A DNA stretch of 33,177 nucleotides from Actinobacteria bacterium QS_8_72_14 (GCA_003021615.1 PXPH01000037.1:1-33177), one strand, 5' to 3'. Positions 1 to 8,613 are shown, numbered from the stretch's first letter. Notes: generated by a model not told the origin, from the letters alone. A program made the numbers and translations.

Positions 1-2
1 CC

Positions 3-1256
3 CCGGGCGAGCCAGCCGTGGATCCGTCCCCCGCGGAGTTCCGGTTCGACGACGTCGACGGAGGCCACTTCGCGGTCGACCCGGACCACCCCGAAGACCT
101 GTTCGCGCGGCTCCGCGAGCGCGACACGCTCGTCCACCACCCCTACCACTCCTTCGCGGACACGGTCCAGACGTTCCTCGACGCCGCGGCGCACGACCCC
201 GATACCCTCGCCATCAAGGCCGCCATCTACCGGACGGCCCCGGACTCGAAGGTCGTCAGCAGCCTCATCGACGCCGCGAAGAACGGCAAGCAGGTCGCGG
301 TGATGGTCGAGTTGAAGGCCCGCTTCGACGAGGAGAACAACCTGCGGTGGGTCAAGCGCCTCGAGGAGGAGGGCATCCACGTGGCCTACGGCACCATCGA
401 CCTGAAGACCCACAGCAAGGTCGCCCTCGCGGTCCGGGAGGAGGCCGACGGCGTCCGCACCTACTCCCACGTCGCCAGCGGGAACTACCACTCGGAGACG
501 GCGAAGGGGTACGTCGACCTGGGACTGTTCACCGCCGACCCGGACGTCGGCCAGGACGTCGTCCGCCTGTTCAACTCCTTCACCGGCCACGCCCGCCACG
601 GCTCCTACCGGAAGCTGCTCGTCGCCCCCGAGACCCTCCGCGAGCGCATCTACGAACTGATCGACCGCGAGCGGGCCCGGGCGGAGCGGGGCGACGGGGG
701 CCGCATCGTCGCGAAGATGAACGCCCTCGAGGACCCCGGCGTCGTCGAGTGCCTCTACGAGGCCGGCGCCGCGGGCGTCGAGATAGACCTCGTGGTCCGG
801 GGCATCTGTCGGCTCCGGCCGGGGATCGAGGGTGTCAGCGACACAGTCCGGGTCCACAGCGTCGTCGGCCGGTTCCTCGAGCACTCGCGCATCTACCGGT
901 TCGGCTCGGACGACGCGACCTACTACGTCGGCTCCGCCGACTGGATGACCCGGAACCTCGACCGCCGGGTGGAGGCCGTGGCCCCGGTCGAGGACCCCGA
1001 CCTCCAGGCCGAACTCGACGATGTCCTGGCGTTCCTGCTCGAGGACAACCGCCGACGCTGGGTGATGCGGCCGGACGGGAGCTACGACCAGTGCCGACCC
1101 GGGCCGGAGGACCCGGTCCGCGACGCCCAGGCGAGGCTGATGGACCGCGCGGAGCGCGAGCGGCCCGACGACCCGCCCCGGCCGGACGCAGAGATACGGC
1201 ACGAACCCGACGTCGACCTCGACGAGGTCTACACCGGCGCGTGGTTCTGCAGGTGA
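3..1256 (+). CDS. ppk1: Polyphosphate kinase, C-terminal part (5' end outside window)
   Basis: Polyphosphate kinase 1 reversibly transfers the ATP gamma-phosphate to polyphosphate. The frame is open to the window edge, so this is a fragment: about 417 residues of a family near 700, and the GTG at 18 is probably internal. Numbered from that GTG, HHPYHSFADTVQ (40-51) and the KTHSKVAL block (130-137) match the first phospholipase-D-like catalytic half. H132 is the expected phosphohistidine. SHVASGNYHSETAKGY (150-165) follows, and EHSR (288-291) with YYVGSADWMTRNLDRRVEA forms the second half. Codon use (CTC, GTC, GAC-rich) and the acidic composition resemble haloarchaea. It belongs to the archaeal part of the window and has no clear functional link to the arsenic genes that follow. 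Confidence 0.9.
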   Translation, partial: PGEPAVDPSPAEFRFDDVDGGHFAVDPDHPEDLFARLRERDTLVHHPYHSFADTVQTFLDAAAHDPDTLAIKAAIYRTAPDSKVVSSLIDAAKNGKQVAVMVELKARFDEENNLRWVKRLEEEGIHVAYGTIDLKTHSKVALAVREEADGVRTYSHVASGNYHSETAKGYVDLGLFTADPDVGQDVVRLFNSFTGHARHGSYRKLLVAPETLRERIYELIDRERARAERGDGGRIVAKMNALEDPGVVECLYEAGAAGVEIDLVVRGICRLRPGIEGVSDTVRVHSVVGRFLEHSRIYRFGSDDATYYVGSADWMTRNLDRRVEAVAPVEDPDLQAELDDVLAFLLEDNRRRWVMRPDGSYDQCRPGPEDPVRDAQARLMDRAERERPDDPPRPDAEIRHEPDVDLDEVYTGAWFCR

Positions 1257-1417
1257 CCGCCATCGCTGTCGGAGCCACGTGGCCCAGCCGATTGCCCCCA
1301 CGATTGAGATTCCGATCAACAATTATAGCTTCCAGCCAGAGCACTGTTTACCCCCTGCTCCGCCATTCCACGATATAGGAGCGCTATCTCCCCCCATTGG
1401 CCAGACCTATCGAAACC

Positions 1418-1438
1418 ATTAATTGAGACTTCGTTCAA
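1418..1438 (+). promoter_or_regulatory. arsR promoter with candidate ArsR operator
   Basis: An AT-rich element CATTAATTGA lies 24-32 nt before the arsR ATG (1449), the spacing of an archaeal TATA box for a leaderless or nearly leaderless transcript. An inverted repeat, TTGA (1423-1426) N8 TCAA (1435-1438), overlaps its 3' end. This is where an ArsR-type repressor would block transcription, so autoregulation relieved by arsenite is the likely scheme. The rest of the 192-nt gap after ppk holds only scattered AT-rich patches (about 1318-1330 and 1369-1378). Confidence 0.5.
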
Positions 1439-1448
1439 CTATCTGTCG

Positions 1449-1844
1449 ATGGCCGAGACACAGGAACGGGTCCGGCGGTACCTCGAGGACGAACTCGGGT
1501 CCTGTCGGGAGGCGGACGTCGACGAACGGCTCGGGGAGTTGAACGACCTCGCGGACGCGCTGGGGACCGCGACGGTGGAGACCGAACTCGACTCGGCGCT
1601 GGCCAACGAGACGCGGTACACGCTCGTCCGCGTGCTCGTCGCCGCCGGCGAGGAACTCTGCGTCTGCGAACTCGGCGCCGTCGTCGACGTGACCGACAGC
1701 GGCCTCAGTCACGCGCTCTCGGCGCTCGTCGATGCCGGCCTCGTCGAGGGCCGCAAGGACGGCCGCTGGAAGAAGTACCGGGCGACCAACCGCGCCGTCG
1801 CGCTCGTGACGGTCCTCGACGGGAGCGTGACCGTCGATGAGTGA
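1449..1844 (+). CDS. arsR: ArsR/SmtB-family metalloid-responsive repressor
   Basis: A winged-helix repressor of 131 residues that should release DNA when it binds As(III) or Sb(III). The ELCVCEL sequence (C71, C73) is close to the ELCVCDL metal-site signature of ArsR proteins, and C19 in the N-terminal region could be a third thiolate ligand. The recognition helix region is VTDSGLSHALSALVDAGLVEGRKDG, followed by the wing. It is first in an arsR-acr3-arsC operon, and its stop overlaps the transporter start by 8 nt (1837-1844), suggesting translational coupling. A TTGA-N8-TCAA dyad just upstream is a plausible operator. Confidence 0.9.
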   Translation: MAETQERVRRYLEDELGSCREADVDERLGELNDLADALGTATVETELDSALANETRYTLVRVLVAAGEELCVCELGAVVDVTDSGLSHALSALVDAGLVEGRKDGRWKKYRATNRAVALVTVLDGSVTVDE

Positions 1845-3000
1845 GGTCGCCCACGAGCACGGCCCCGACTGCGGCTGCCCGGACTGCGGGGACCCTCGGT
1901 CGATGGACTTCCTCGACAAGTACCTCACCGTCTGGATCTTCGGGGCGATGGCGGTCGGCGTCGGCCTGGGGTACGTCGCGCCCTCGGTGACCGGTCCGAT
2001 CGACGAGTTCCACCTCGTCGAGATCGGTCTCGTGTTGATGATGTACCCGCCGCTGGCGAAGGTCGACTACGGGCGGCTGCCGACGGTGTTCCGGAACGTC
2101 CAGGTCCTCGGGCTGAGCCTCGTCCAGAACTGGCTCATCGGCCCGACGGTGATGGTCGCGCTGGCGTTCGTCTTCTTCGGCGGCGTCGTCCCGGGCCTCC
2201 CCGCGCGGCCGGAGTACTTCCTGGGGCTCGTGTTCATCGGGATGGCCCGCTGCATCGCGATGGTGCTGGTCTGGAACGAACTCGCCGACGGGTCGCCGGA
2301 GTACGCCGCCGGCCTCGTCGCGTTCAACAGCGTCTTCCAGATCCTCACCTACGGCGTCTACGTCTGGTTCTTCGCGCTCGTCCTCCCGGAGCTGCTGGGG
2401 CTGGAGGCGCTCGTCGCCGGCGTCTCGACGTTCGACGTCACGCCGCTACAGGTCTTCAAGGCCATCGCCGTCTTCCTCGGCATCCCCTTCGCGGCCGGCG
2501 TCCTCTCGCGGTTCGGGGGGACGCGGACGAAGGGCCGCGAGTGGTACGACGAGTCGTTCGTCCCGGCGGTCGAACCGCTGACCCTCGTCGCGCTGCTGTT
2601 CACCGTGGTCGTGATGTTCGCGATGCAGGGCGAGCGCATCGTCGCCGACCCCGCCGACGTCCTGCTCATCGCGGTCCCGCTGACGATCTACTTCGTCGTC
2701 ATGTTCCTCGTCAGCTTCGGGATGGGCCGGGGCATCGGCGCCGACTACTCGACGACGACCGCCATCGGCTTCACCGCCGCCTCGAACAACTTCGAACTCG
2801 CCATCGCCGTCGCCGTCGCGGTCTTCGGCGTCGGCTCCAGCGTCGCCTTCGCGACGGTCGTCGGCCCGCTCATCGAGGTGCCGGTGTTGCTCGGGCTCGT
2901 GTACGTCGCGCTGTACTTCCGTCGGCGGTTCGAGTGGGGCGACCCGGGCGCCGACGAGCGAGACGCTCCGACCGCGAGGGCGGGGAGCGACGACGACTGA
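1837..3000 (+). CDS. acr3: ACR3-family arsenite efflux transporter with Cys-rich N-terminal tag
   Basis: A 387-residue membrane protein that exports arsenite using the ion gradient. About ten hydrophobic segments are visible. The family hallmark GMARCIAMVLVWNELA (135-150) carries the essential membrane cysteine C139, and the later ASNNFELAIAVAVAVFG segment carries the conserved Glu. The first 20 residues are unusual: two His (H6, H8), then C12, C14 and C17 as CGCPDC, a small soft-metal-binding tag ahead of the first helix. It lies between arsR (8-nt overlap) and arsC (6-nt gap), so export is co-expressed with sensing and arsenate reduction. The C-terminal tail is acidic and Ala/Asp-rich, typical of haloarchaea. 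Confidence 0.92.
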   Translation: MSEVAHEHGPDCGCPDCGDPRSMDFLDKYLTVWIFGAMAVGVGLGYVAPSVTGPIDEFHLVEIGLVLMMYPPLAKVDYGRLPTVFRNVQVLGLSLVQNWLIGPTVMVALAFVFFGGVVPGLPARPEYFLGLVFIGMARCIAMVLVWNELADGSPEYAAGLVAFNSVFQILTYGVYVWFFALVLPELLGLEALVAGVSTFDVTPLQVFKAIAVFLGIPFAAGVLSRFGGTRTKGREWYDESFVPAVEPLTLVALLFTVVVMFAMQGERIVADPADVLLIAVPLTIYFVVMFLVSFGMGRGIGADYSTTTAIGFTAASNNFELAIAVAVAVFGVGSSVAFATVVGPLIEVPVLLGLVYVALYFRRRFEWGDPGADERDAPTARAGSDDD

Positions 3001-3006
3001 TCGACC

Positions 3007-3441
3007 ATGACCGACGGAGAACACACCACGGTGGCGTTCGTCTGCGTGCAGAACGCCGGCCGGTCGCAGATGGCCTACGCCTTCGCGGAGCGGGAGCGCG
3101 AGGCCAGGGGGCTCCATGACGACGTCTCACTGGTGACCGGCGGGACGCGCCCGGCCGACCACGTCCATCCGGAGGTGGTCGAGGCGATGGCGGACGTCGG
3201 CATCGACCTCTCCGACCGCACCCCCAGGGACGTGACCGTCGAGGAGCTCCGGCGGAGCGACCTGGTCGTCACGATGGGCTGCTCGGCCGACGACGTCTGC
3301 CCGGCCGGCTGGGGCGGCGAGACACGGGACTGGGGCCTGGACGACCCGGACGGGCGGCCGCCGACCGAGGTCGCCGCGATACGGGACGAGATAGAACGGC
3401 GGGTCGAGGCCCTGTTCGACGAACTCGCCGACGGGTCCTGA
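3007..3441 (+). CDS. arsC: Arsenate reductase, low-molecular-weight phosphatase fold
   Basis: Reduces arsenate to arsenite for export by the adjacent ACR3. The protein has 144 residues and starts with the phosphatase P-loop CVQNAGRS (C13 to R19, CX5R), which holds the oxyanion. Two further cysteines, C92 and C98, in MGCSADDVCP match the triple-cysteine relay of thioredoxin-coupled ArsC. The DDPDG segment (112-116) provides the general acid Asp region. It begins 6 nt after acr3, completing an arsR-acr3-arsC operon. A thioredoxin or comparable reductant encoded elsewhere would be needed. Confidence 0.9.
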   Translation: MTDGEHTTVAFVCVQNAGRSQMAYAFAEREREARGLHDDVSLVTGGTRPADHVHPEVVEAMADVGIDLSDRTPRDVTVEELRRSDLVVTMGCSADDVCPAGWGGETRDWGLDDPDGRPPTEVAAIRDEIERRVEALFDELADGS

Positions 3442-3496
3442 GGCCGGCTCGCACTCCCCCGCGGCGTCCGTACCACACCGTAGCGGCACGTAGCAC

Positions 3497-3505
3497 TATT
3501 ATAAA
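3497..3505 (+). promoter_or_regulatory. Archaeal TATA box before the phosphodiesterase gene
   Basis: TATTATAAA is a strong AT-rich island in otherwise GC-rich DNA, 37-45 nt before the ATG at 3542. This fits an archaeal TATA element for a transcript with a short leader. It supports an independent promoter for the phosphodiesterase gene and the archaeal origin of this part of the window. Confidence 0.55.
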
Positions 3506-3541
3506 CCGACTCACCTCCCCGCCGGGTCGGAACCGGCACCG

Positions 3542-4231
3542 ATGTGCGAACCCACCGCGGTCCCGTCGAGCCGTCGACCGGTCCCCTCGCCGGAGCCGTC
3601 CGCCGTCACCCGCCGGGCGGCCGTCGTTGGCGTGGGCGCGACCGTCGCCGGCGGAGTGGTCGGGCTGAACCGCGTCGCCGACCTGCAGACCGGAGCGGCA
3701 TCCGACCGCAGGCGCGGCGACGACCCCCGCGTCATCGCCCACCGGGGGTTCGCGGGCGTCTACCCCGAGAACACGGTCGCGGCGGTGCGCGGCGCTGCGC
3801 GCGGCGGCACCGACGACCGGGACCACCGCCCGGCCGACGCGGTCGAGATAGACGTCGTGCCGACGGGCGACGGCGACCTCGTCGTCTTCCACGACTCGCG
3901 GCTCTCCGGTCGCGAGGACGGGGGACCGACGGACGCCGAGGGCCTCGTCTGGGAGCGGCCGACCGAGGTGGTGACCGCGGCGGAGGTCCTCGACAGCGGG
4001 GAGACCGTCCCGCTCCTGACCGAGGCCCTGGACGCCGTCCCGACCGACGTCGGCGTCAACGTCGAACTCAAGAACCCCGGGGGCTCCGACCTCGCGTTCG
4101 ACACGAAACTCGACGGGGCGGCCCTCGAGGAGCAGAAGGACCACTGGCGTCCGTTCACTCGCTCGGTGCTGGACGTGCTGGACGCCTACCCCCACGACGT
4201 CCTGCTGTCGTCGTTCTACGAGGCCGCGCTG
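3542..4231 (+). CDS. Glycerophosphodiester phosphodiesterase, truncated by chimeric junction
   Basis: GDPD-family TIM-barrel enzyme that hydrolyses glycerophosphodiesters to glycerol 3-phosphate and an alcohol. The N-terminus has a twin-arginine-like segment ([10 protein letters not shown], 23-32) before a short hydrophobic stretch, so Tat export is possible. Catalytic motifs are present: IAHRGF (H68, R69), PENT (76-79), VEIDV (metal ligands E102, D104), VVFHD (H117) and NVELKN (E175). The archaeal sequence runs to about SSFYEAAL (residue 230). The open frame then continues directly into undecaprenyl diphosphate synthase, so the barrel's last strands are missing. The end given here is approximate: the true switch lies within about 4217-4241. 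Confidence 0.8.
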
Positions 4232-4450
4232 GCCACCCGACTGTACGCTCCTGGCGCGCCCGACACCGATCTGCTGGTGCGCACCTCGGGTGAGCAGCGA
4301 TTGTCGAACTTTTTGCTGTGGGAGGCTGCCTACGCAGAGCTGGTGTTCACCGACGTGCTGTGGCCCGACTTCGACCGCCACGAGCTGGCGCGCTGCGTGG
4401 CCACCTACCAGCAGCGCCACCGCCGTTTCGGCAAGGTAGCCAAGGCCTAA
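4232..4450 (+). CDS. uppS: Undecaprenyl (isoprenyl) diphosphate synthase, C-terminal fragment
   Basis: The last ~73 residues of this frame are a cis-prenyltransferase C-terminus, not a phosphodiesterase. [17 protein letters not shown], then [19 protein letters not shown] and a final [10 protein letters not shown], are the signature blocks of UppS, which makes the lipid carrier for peptidoglycan. The N-terminal catalytic half is absent. Archaeal sequence is fused in front of it, in frame, around 4217-4241. The downstream order (glyS, dnaG, sigma factor) is typical of Actinobacteria, so this fragment belongs with the right-hand part of the window. Start coordinate approximate. Confidence 0.85.
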   Translation, partial: ATRLYAPGAPDTDLLVRTSGEQRLSNFLLWEAAYAELVFTDVLWPDFDRHELARCVATYQQRHRRFGKVAKA

Positions 4451-4484
4451 CGCCACACCCGATCCCGCCCCCCGGTGACCGCCG

Positions 4485-5936
4485 ATGGAGTGGCTCGTCG
4501 CCGACGACTACTGGCTGGCCCGCCTGGTGCTGCAACGAGGGCTGGCGGCGATCTATCTGATCGCGTTCTTGGTCACGCTCAACCAGTTCCGCCCACTGCT
4601 GGGCGAGCACGGGCTGATGCCCGTGCCGCGGTTTGTGGAGCGGGTCCCGTTTCGCCGTGCGCCCAGCCTGTTCCAATGGCGCTACTCCGACCGGCTGCTG
4701 GGCGTGGTCGGCTGGCTGGGAGTGGCGCTGTCGCTGGTGGCGCTGACCGGGCTGTCCCAGCAGGGGCCGATCTGGGTGTCGATGCTGGTGTGGGCGGCCC
4801 TGTGGGCGCTGTACGTGTCGATCGTCAACGTGGGCCAGCTGTTCTACGCCTTCGGCTGGGAGTCGCTGCTGTGCGAGGCCGGCTTTTTGATGATCTTTTC
4901 CGGGCCGGAGTGGATGAGCCCGACGCTGTTGTTCATCGTGTTGGTGTCCTGGCTGGTCATCCGCGTCGAGCTCGGCGCGGGGCTGATCAAGCTGCGCGGC
5001 GACCCATGCTGGCGTGACCTGACCTGCCTGGAGTATCACCACGAGACCCAGCCGCTGCCGGGGCCAACCAGCTGGCGTGCTCACCATCTGCCGCGTTGGT
5101 GGCATCGCGTGGAGGTGGCCGGCAACCACGTGGCTCAGGTGGGCGCGCCGGTGCTGGTGGCCCTGCCCCAGCCGCTGTCATCGGTCGGCGGGGCGGTCAT
5201 CATCGCCAGCCAGCTGTGGCTGGTGGGCACCGGCAACTTCGCGTGGCTCAACTGGCTCACGATGCTCCTGGCCGTGGCGGCCGTCTCCGACCCGCTGATC
5301 GAGGCGGGGCTGGGGCTGAGCGCCCCGGCCGGGCTGAGCGCGCCGCCGCTGTGGTTCCAGGGCGTGACGATCGCGCTGACGCTGCTCGTGGCGGTGCTGA
5401 GCTGGCCGGTGGTGCGCAACATGATCTCGCCGCGCCAGGCCATGAACGCCTCGTTCGACCCGCTGCATTTGGTCAACACCTACGGCGCCTTCGGCCGCGT
5501 GACGCGCACCCGCGACGAGCTGGTCATCGAGGGCAGCGAGGCCGCCGAGCCGGGCGTCGAGGAGGGCTGGCAGCCCTACGAGCTCAAGGCCAAGCCCGGT
5601 GACCCGCGCCGGCGCCCGCCCCAGGTCGCCCCCTATCACCTGCGGCTCGACTGGCTCATGTGGTTCGCCGCGCTGGGATCGCTGCGGACCCATCCGTGGC
5701 TGGTGGAGCTGGTCGGCAAGCTGCTGGAGGGCGATCAGGCAGCGCGCGAGTTGCTGGGCCACGACCCCTTCGACGGCCGGGCGCCGGCCTACGTGCGCAT
5801 CCGGCGCTATCGCTACCGTTTCACCACCCCCGCCGAGCGCCGCCAGAGCGGGCAGTGGTGGGAGCGCACGCTGATCGGCGAGGAGCTGGGGCCGGTGGCC
5901 CTCGACGACCGCGGTCGCCTGGTGCCCCACGAGTGA
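4485..5936 (+). CDS. Lipase maturation factor family membrane protein
   Basis: 483 residues resembling lipase maturation factor 1, a membrane protein that in animals helps lipases fold; the bacterial role is not established. Several hydrophobic helices fill the first ~330 residues, including WLARLVLQRGLAAIYLIAFL. Family blocks are visible: NQFRPLLGEHGLMPVPRFV, FYAFGWESLLCEAGFL, ELGAGLIKLRGDPCW (the LIKLRGD block), YHHETQPLPGPTSW, and a soluble C-terminal domain with LVNTYGAFGRVTRTR and YELKAKPGDP. The ATG lies 34 nt after uppS and is the first good start. No partner lipase is visible nearby. Confidence 0.85.
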   Translation: MEWLVADDYWLARLVLQRGLAAIYLIAFLVTLNQFRPLLGEHGLMPVPRFVERVPFRRAPSLFQWRYSDRLLGVVGWLGVALSLVALTGLSQQGPIWVSMLVWAALWALYVSIVNVGQLFYAFGWESLLCEAGFLMIFSGPEWMSPTLLFIVLVSWLVIRVELGAGLIKLRGDPCWRDLTCLEYHHETQPLPGPTSWRAHHLPRWWHRVEVAGNHVAQVGAPVLVALPQPLSSVGGAVIIASQLWLVGTGNFAWLNWLTMLLAVAAVSDPLIEAGLGLSAPAGLSAPPLWFQGVTIALTLLVAVLSWPVVRNMISPRQAMNASFDPLHLVNTYGAFGRVTRTRDELVIEGSEAAEPGVEEGWQPYELKAKPGDPRRRPPQVAPYHLRLDWLMWFAALGSLRTHPWLVELVGKLLEGDQAARELLGHDPFDGRAPAYVRIRRYRYRFTTPAERRQSGQWWERTLIGEELGPVALDDRGRLVPHE

Positions 5937-6030
5937 CGCGCCGCCTGGTGGCCGGCCCGCCGAGGCCGACGGCGCCGCGCCAGGGGGCATTGCAACGGCC
6001 ACACGCCGGTGGCGCTATTGACCCGCTCCC

Positions 6031-6059
6031 TTGGTGTGTCCCAAAGTGGCCATTACCCT
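6031..6059 (+). promoter_or_regulatory. Candidate promoter for the GAF-ANTAR gene
   Basis: TTGGTG (6031-6036), a 17-bp spacer and TACCCT (6054-6059) form a plausible sigma-70-type promoter about 100 nt upstream of the ATG at 6159. The 222-nt gap after the lipase-maturation-factor gene holds no other clear element. Confidence 0.35.
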
Positions 6060-6158
6060 CTGTTGGTGTTTGCCGCCTCTGGGTAGTGGTACGCACCGAC
6101 GGAGGGGCACGTCTCCACGGCGAACACGCGCCGGGGCAACCGACGACCGGGTGGGGTC

Positions 6159-7091
6159 ATGGAGCCAGGCGACCTCGATCGGGATCTGTCGGCGGTGCTG
6201 TTGGAGCTCGCCGACGCCATGCCCGCTGCTGGTGGCGGGTTGACCGAGTACCTGGCCGTGCTGCGCCAGCGGGCGTGTGGCGTGGTCGACGCCGAGGGCG
6301 GCGTTTTGCTGGCATCCCCCGATGGCTCGCTGCACGTCGCCACGGCCAGCAACCACGCCCAACGGCGGCTGCAGCGCGCCGAGATCGCCTGCGAGGAAGG
6401 TCCCAGCGTGCAGGCCTATCAGACGAGCCAGCGCGTGATCGTGGCGAACCTGACAACGCCGGGGCGGTGGCCGCGGGTCGCGCCGGTGCTCAAGCACTGC
6501 GGCGCGGGCTCGGTGGCGGCATTGCCCCTGCAATGGCACGCGCAGACGGTCGGGGCGCTGACGCTGGTGCGCCGTGAGGTCGGGGTTTTGGGCGCCGAGA
6601 CGCTGCGCGCCGTGTCGGCGCTGGCCCAGATGGCGACCATCGCCGTGCTGCACCACCGCCAGGTGGAAGACGCCCGGCGCGAGGTCGAGCACCTGCAGAC
6701 GGCGTTGCACAGCCGTGTGGCGATCGAGCAAGCCAAGGGCCTGTTGGCCGAGCATGGCAATCTCGACCTCGACGGGGCCTTTCAGGCGCTGCGCGCCTAC
6801 TGCCGCACCCACAACCTGAAGCTGCACGACGCGGCCGCCCGCCTGGGCGCCCGCGAGCTAAGCTGTGACGAGGTGCTTGGCGCCGCGGTCGCTGAGTCGG
6901 CGCAGCCCGAGGCGGTGTGCAACAAGGGCCACCCCGTGCTGGACGAGAACCGGATGGTGCGCGACTGGGCCAGCGAGACCCGCCAGCGGGCCGGCGAGCT
7001 GCGCCACAGCTGCGCCGAGATCCGGCAAAAAGTCCGCCGGCTGCAAGCGGTGGGCCCCGCCCCGGCCGCGGTGGGGTCTCAGCGCGCGTAG
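6159..7091 (+). CDS. GAF-ANTAR domain regulator
   Basis: A 310-residue predicted RNA-binding antiterminator with a sensor domain. A GAF-like domain occupies about 28-165. The ANTAR three-helix domain lies at about 172-229 with the typical LQTALHSRVAIEQAKGLLAE start and a later FQALRAYCRTHNLKLHDAA helix. ANTAR proteins bind paired hexaloop hairpins in target mRNA leaders to prevent termination. The C-terminal ~80 residues are an extra extension with a charged, probably helical stretch (RDWASETRQRAGELR) that is not part of the usual family. The ligand is unknown. The gene is convergent with the spermidine-synthase-like gene, and their ends overlap by 13 nt (7079-7091). Confidence 0.85.
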   Translation: MEPGDLDRDLSAVLLELADAMPAAGGGLTEYLAVLRQRACGVVDAEGGVLLASPDGSLHVATASNHAQRRLQRAEIACEEGPSVQAYQTSQRVIVANLTTPGRWPRVAPVLKHCGAGSVAALPLQWHAQTVGALTLVRREVGVLGAETLRAVSALAQMATIAVLHHRQVEDARREVEHLQTALHSRVAIEQAKGLLAEHGNLDLDGAFQALRAYCRTHNLKLHDAAARLGARELSCDEVLGAAVAESAQPEAVCNKGHPVLDENRMVRDWASETRQRAGELRHSCAEIRQKVRRLQAVGPAPAAVGSQRA

Positions 7092-8560
7092 GCGGTGATC
7101 AGCTGATCGACCGGGGCGTGATTGTCGGTCAGGACCTCGGCGTTGCCGATGAACGCCTGCACCGCGTCCCCGGTGATGACGGCCTGGTTGCCGTTGCGGG
7201 CGGCGATCCGCCGGCGCACGCCCTCCACCGGCAGCGGCGCGTCGGAGGCCAGCAGCACGAGGTTGCCGCGTTGCGCGGCGTTGATCGGCCCCGGGCGGCC
7301 CAGCACCGCGACGTGATCGAAAACCCGGCTGAGCGTGGCCGCTTCAGCGCGGGGAAACGCCATCGGCGGGCCGTCGATGACGTTGACCATGTACACGCCG
7401 TGGCTGGTCAGCGAGCGCTGGACCTGGGCGACGGCCTCGACGGTGGTCAGGTGCCAGGGCACCGCCAGGCCGCCGAACGCGTCGCCCACCGCCACGTCGT
7501 AGCCGTCGTCGACGCGCTGCGGCAAGGCCCTGCGGGCGTCGTCGGTGATGATGTCGATCGACGACCGGGGCTGGAACCCGAACTCCTGCTCGGCGACCTC
7601 GACCAGCTTGGCGTCGAGCTCGATGACGGTGCTGTGCGAGCCCGGCCGGGTGGCCTCGACGTAGCGCGGCAGCGTCAAGGCCCCACCGCCGATGTGCAGC
7701 ACGTCCAGCGGCGCCCCCGGCGGCGCCGTCGCGGCGAGGACGTCGCCGAACAGCTTCATGTAGCCGAACTCGAGGTGGGTGGGATCGGCCAGGTCCACAT
7801 AGCTGTGGCGCAACCGGTCCAGCCACAGGATGCGCCCTGAGGGGTTGTCGGAATCGTTCTTTACCTCGATGCAGTAGTACGTGCTCTCGTAGTCGCACGG
7901 CACGGGGGTAGCGGCGGTCAACCCCCCGGCCAGCACGACCAGCACCGCCGTGGTCGCCGCCGACGCCCGCATGTTCGATCGGCGGGGGCGCACCCACCAC
8001 CACAGCGCGACGCCGGCGGCGACGGTGACCGCCCCCAAGCCCAGCACGATCGTCCGGGAGCCGAAGTGGGCCACCAGGACAAAGCCGGTCAGAAACGTGC
8101 CGAAGATGGCCCCGACAGTCGACAGGGCGCTCAGGCGCCCCACCACCCGGCCCGTGTGGCCCAGATCGCCCAGCTGGACCTTGATGACCGTGGGCGTGAC
8201 CGCAGACAGCACCGCGGCCGGCGCAAAAAACCCCACCGTTGACAGCAGCACGATCGCCACGGGCCCGCCGCCGCCCAGCCCCTGGCCAACGAGGGTGACC
8301 AGCGGCAGCACCAGCAACGTCAGCGCCCCGCCCAGCACCACGGTGGGCCCCAGCATCGCCCGGGGGTTGAGCCGGTCGGCGAGCTTGCCCCCGTACCACG
8401 AGCCCAGCGCGATGCCGGCCAGCACCACGCCGATGATGCCGGTGTAGGTCTCCAGCGTGTCGCCCACGTAGGGCGCGAGCATGCGCCCGGCCAAAATCTC
8501 CAGCACCAGCACCGCCGCCGTGGTGGCAAACACGATGAACCCGGCGACGACGGAGGGCAT
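7079..8560 (-). CDS. Membrane-anchored spermidine-synthase-like protein
   Basis: 493 residues. The N-terminal ~220 residues are a multi-helix membrane domain like the transporter-type region fused to many bacterial spermidine-synthase homologues. The C-terminal half is a Rossmann methyltransferase-type fold with VLHIGGGALTLPRYV (GGG 291-293) and VIELDAK (E314, D316), the nucleotide-binding signature of polyamine synthases. Aminopropyl transfer is not assured; many fused members have unknown substrates. The ATG at 8560 starts right at the first membrane helix and is preferred over a longer open frame to 9010, which runs antisense through the phosphate permease. It is divergent from the permease, 67 nt apart. 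Confidence 0.8.
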   Translation of the reverse strand: MPSVVAGFIVFATTAAVLVLEILAGRMLAPYVGDTLETYTGIIGVVLAGIALGSWYGGKLADRLNPRAMLGPTVVLGGALTLLVLPLVTLVGQGLGGGGPVAIVLLSTVGFFAPAAVLSAVTPTVIKVQLGDLGHTGRVVGRLSALSTVGAIFGTFLTGFVLVAHFGSRTIVLGLGAVTVAAGVALWWWVRPRRSNMRASAATTAVLVVLAGGLTAATPVPCDYESTYYCIEVKNDSDNPSGRILWLDRLRHSYVDLADPTHLEFGYMKLFGDVLAATAPPGAPLDVLHIGGGALTLPRYVEATRPGSHSTVIELDAKLVEVAEQEFGFQPRSSIDIITDDARRALPQRVDDGYDVAVGDAFGGLAVPWHLTTVEAVAQVQRSLTSHGVYMVNVIDGPPMAFPRAEAATLSRVFDHVAVLGRPGPINAAQRGNLVLLASDAPLPVEGVRRRIAARNGNQAVITGDAVQAFIGNAEVLTDNHAPVDQLITAYAR

Positions 8561-8613
8561 GGCGCGCCAGCATGCCGCGACCGGCGACCCGGGACAGCCG
8601 CCCCGGCCCGCTT

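Noticed and set aside
3542-4450. A natural GDPD-UppS fusion enzyme
   Set aside because: Both domains are truncated, the flanking DNA differs in promoter type and codon preference, and uppS fits only the right-hand gene order. An assembly chimera is simpler.
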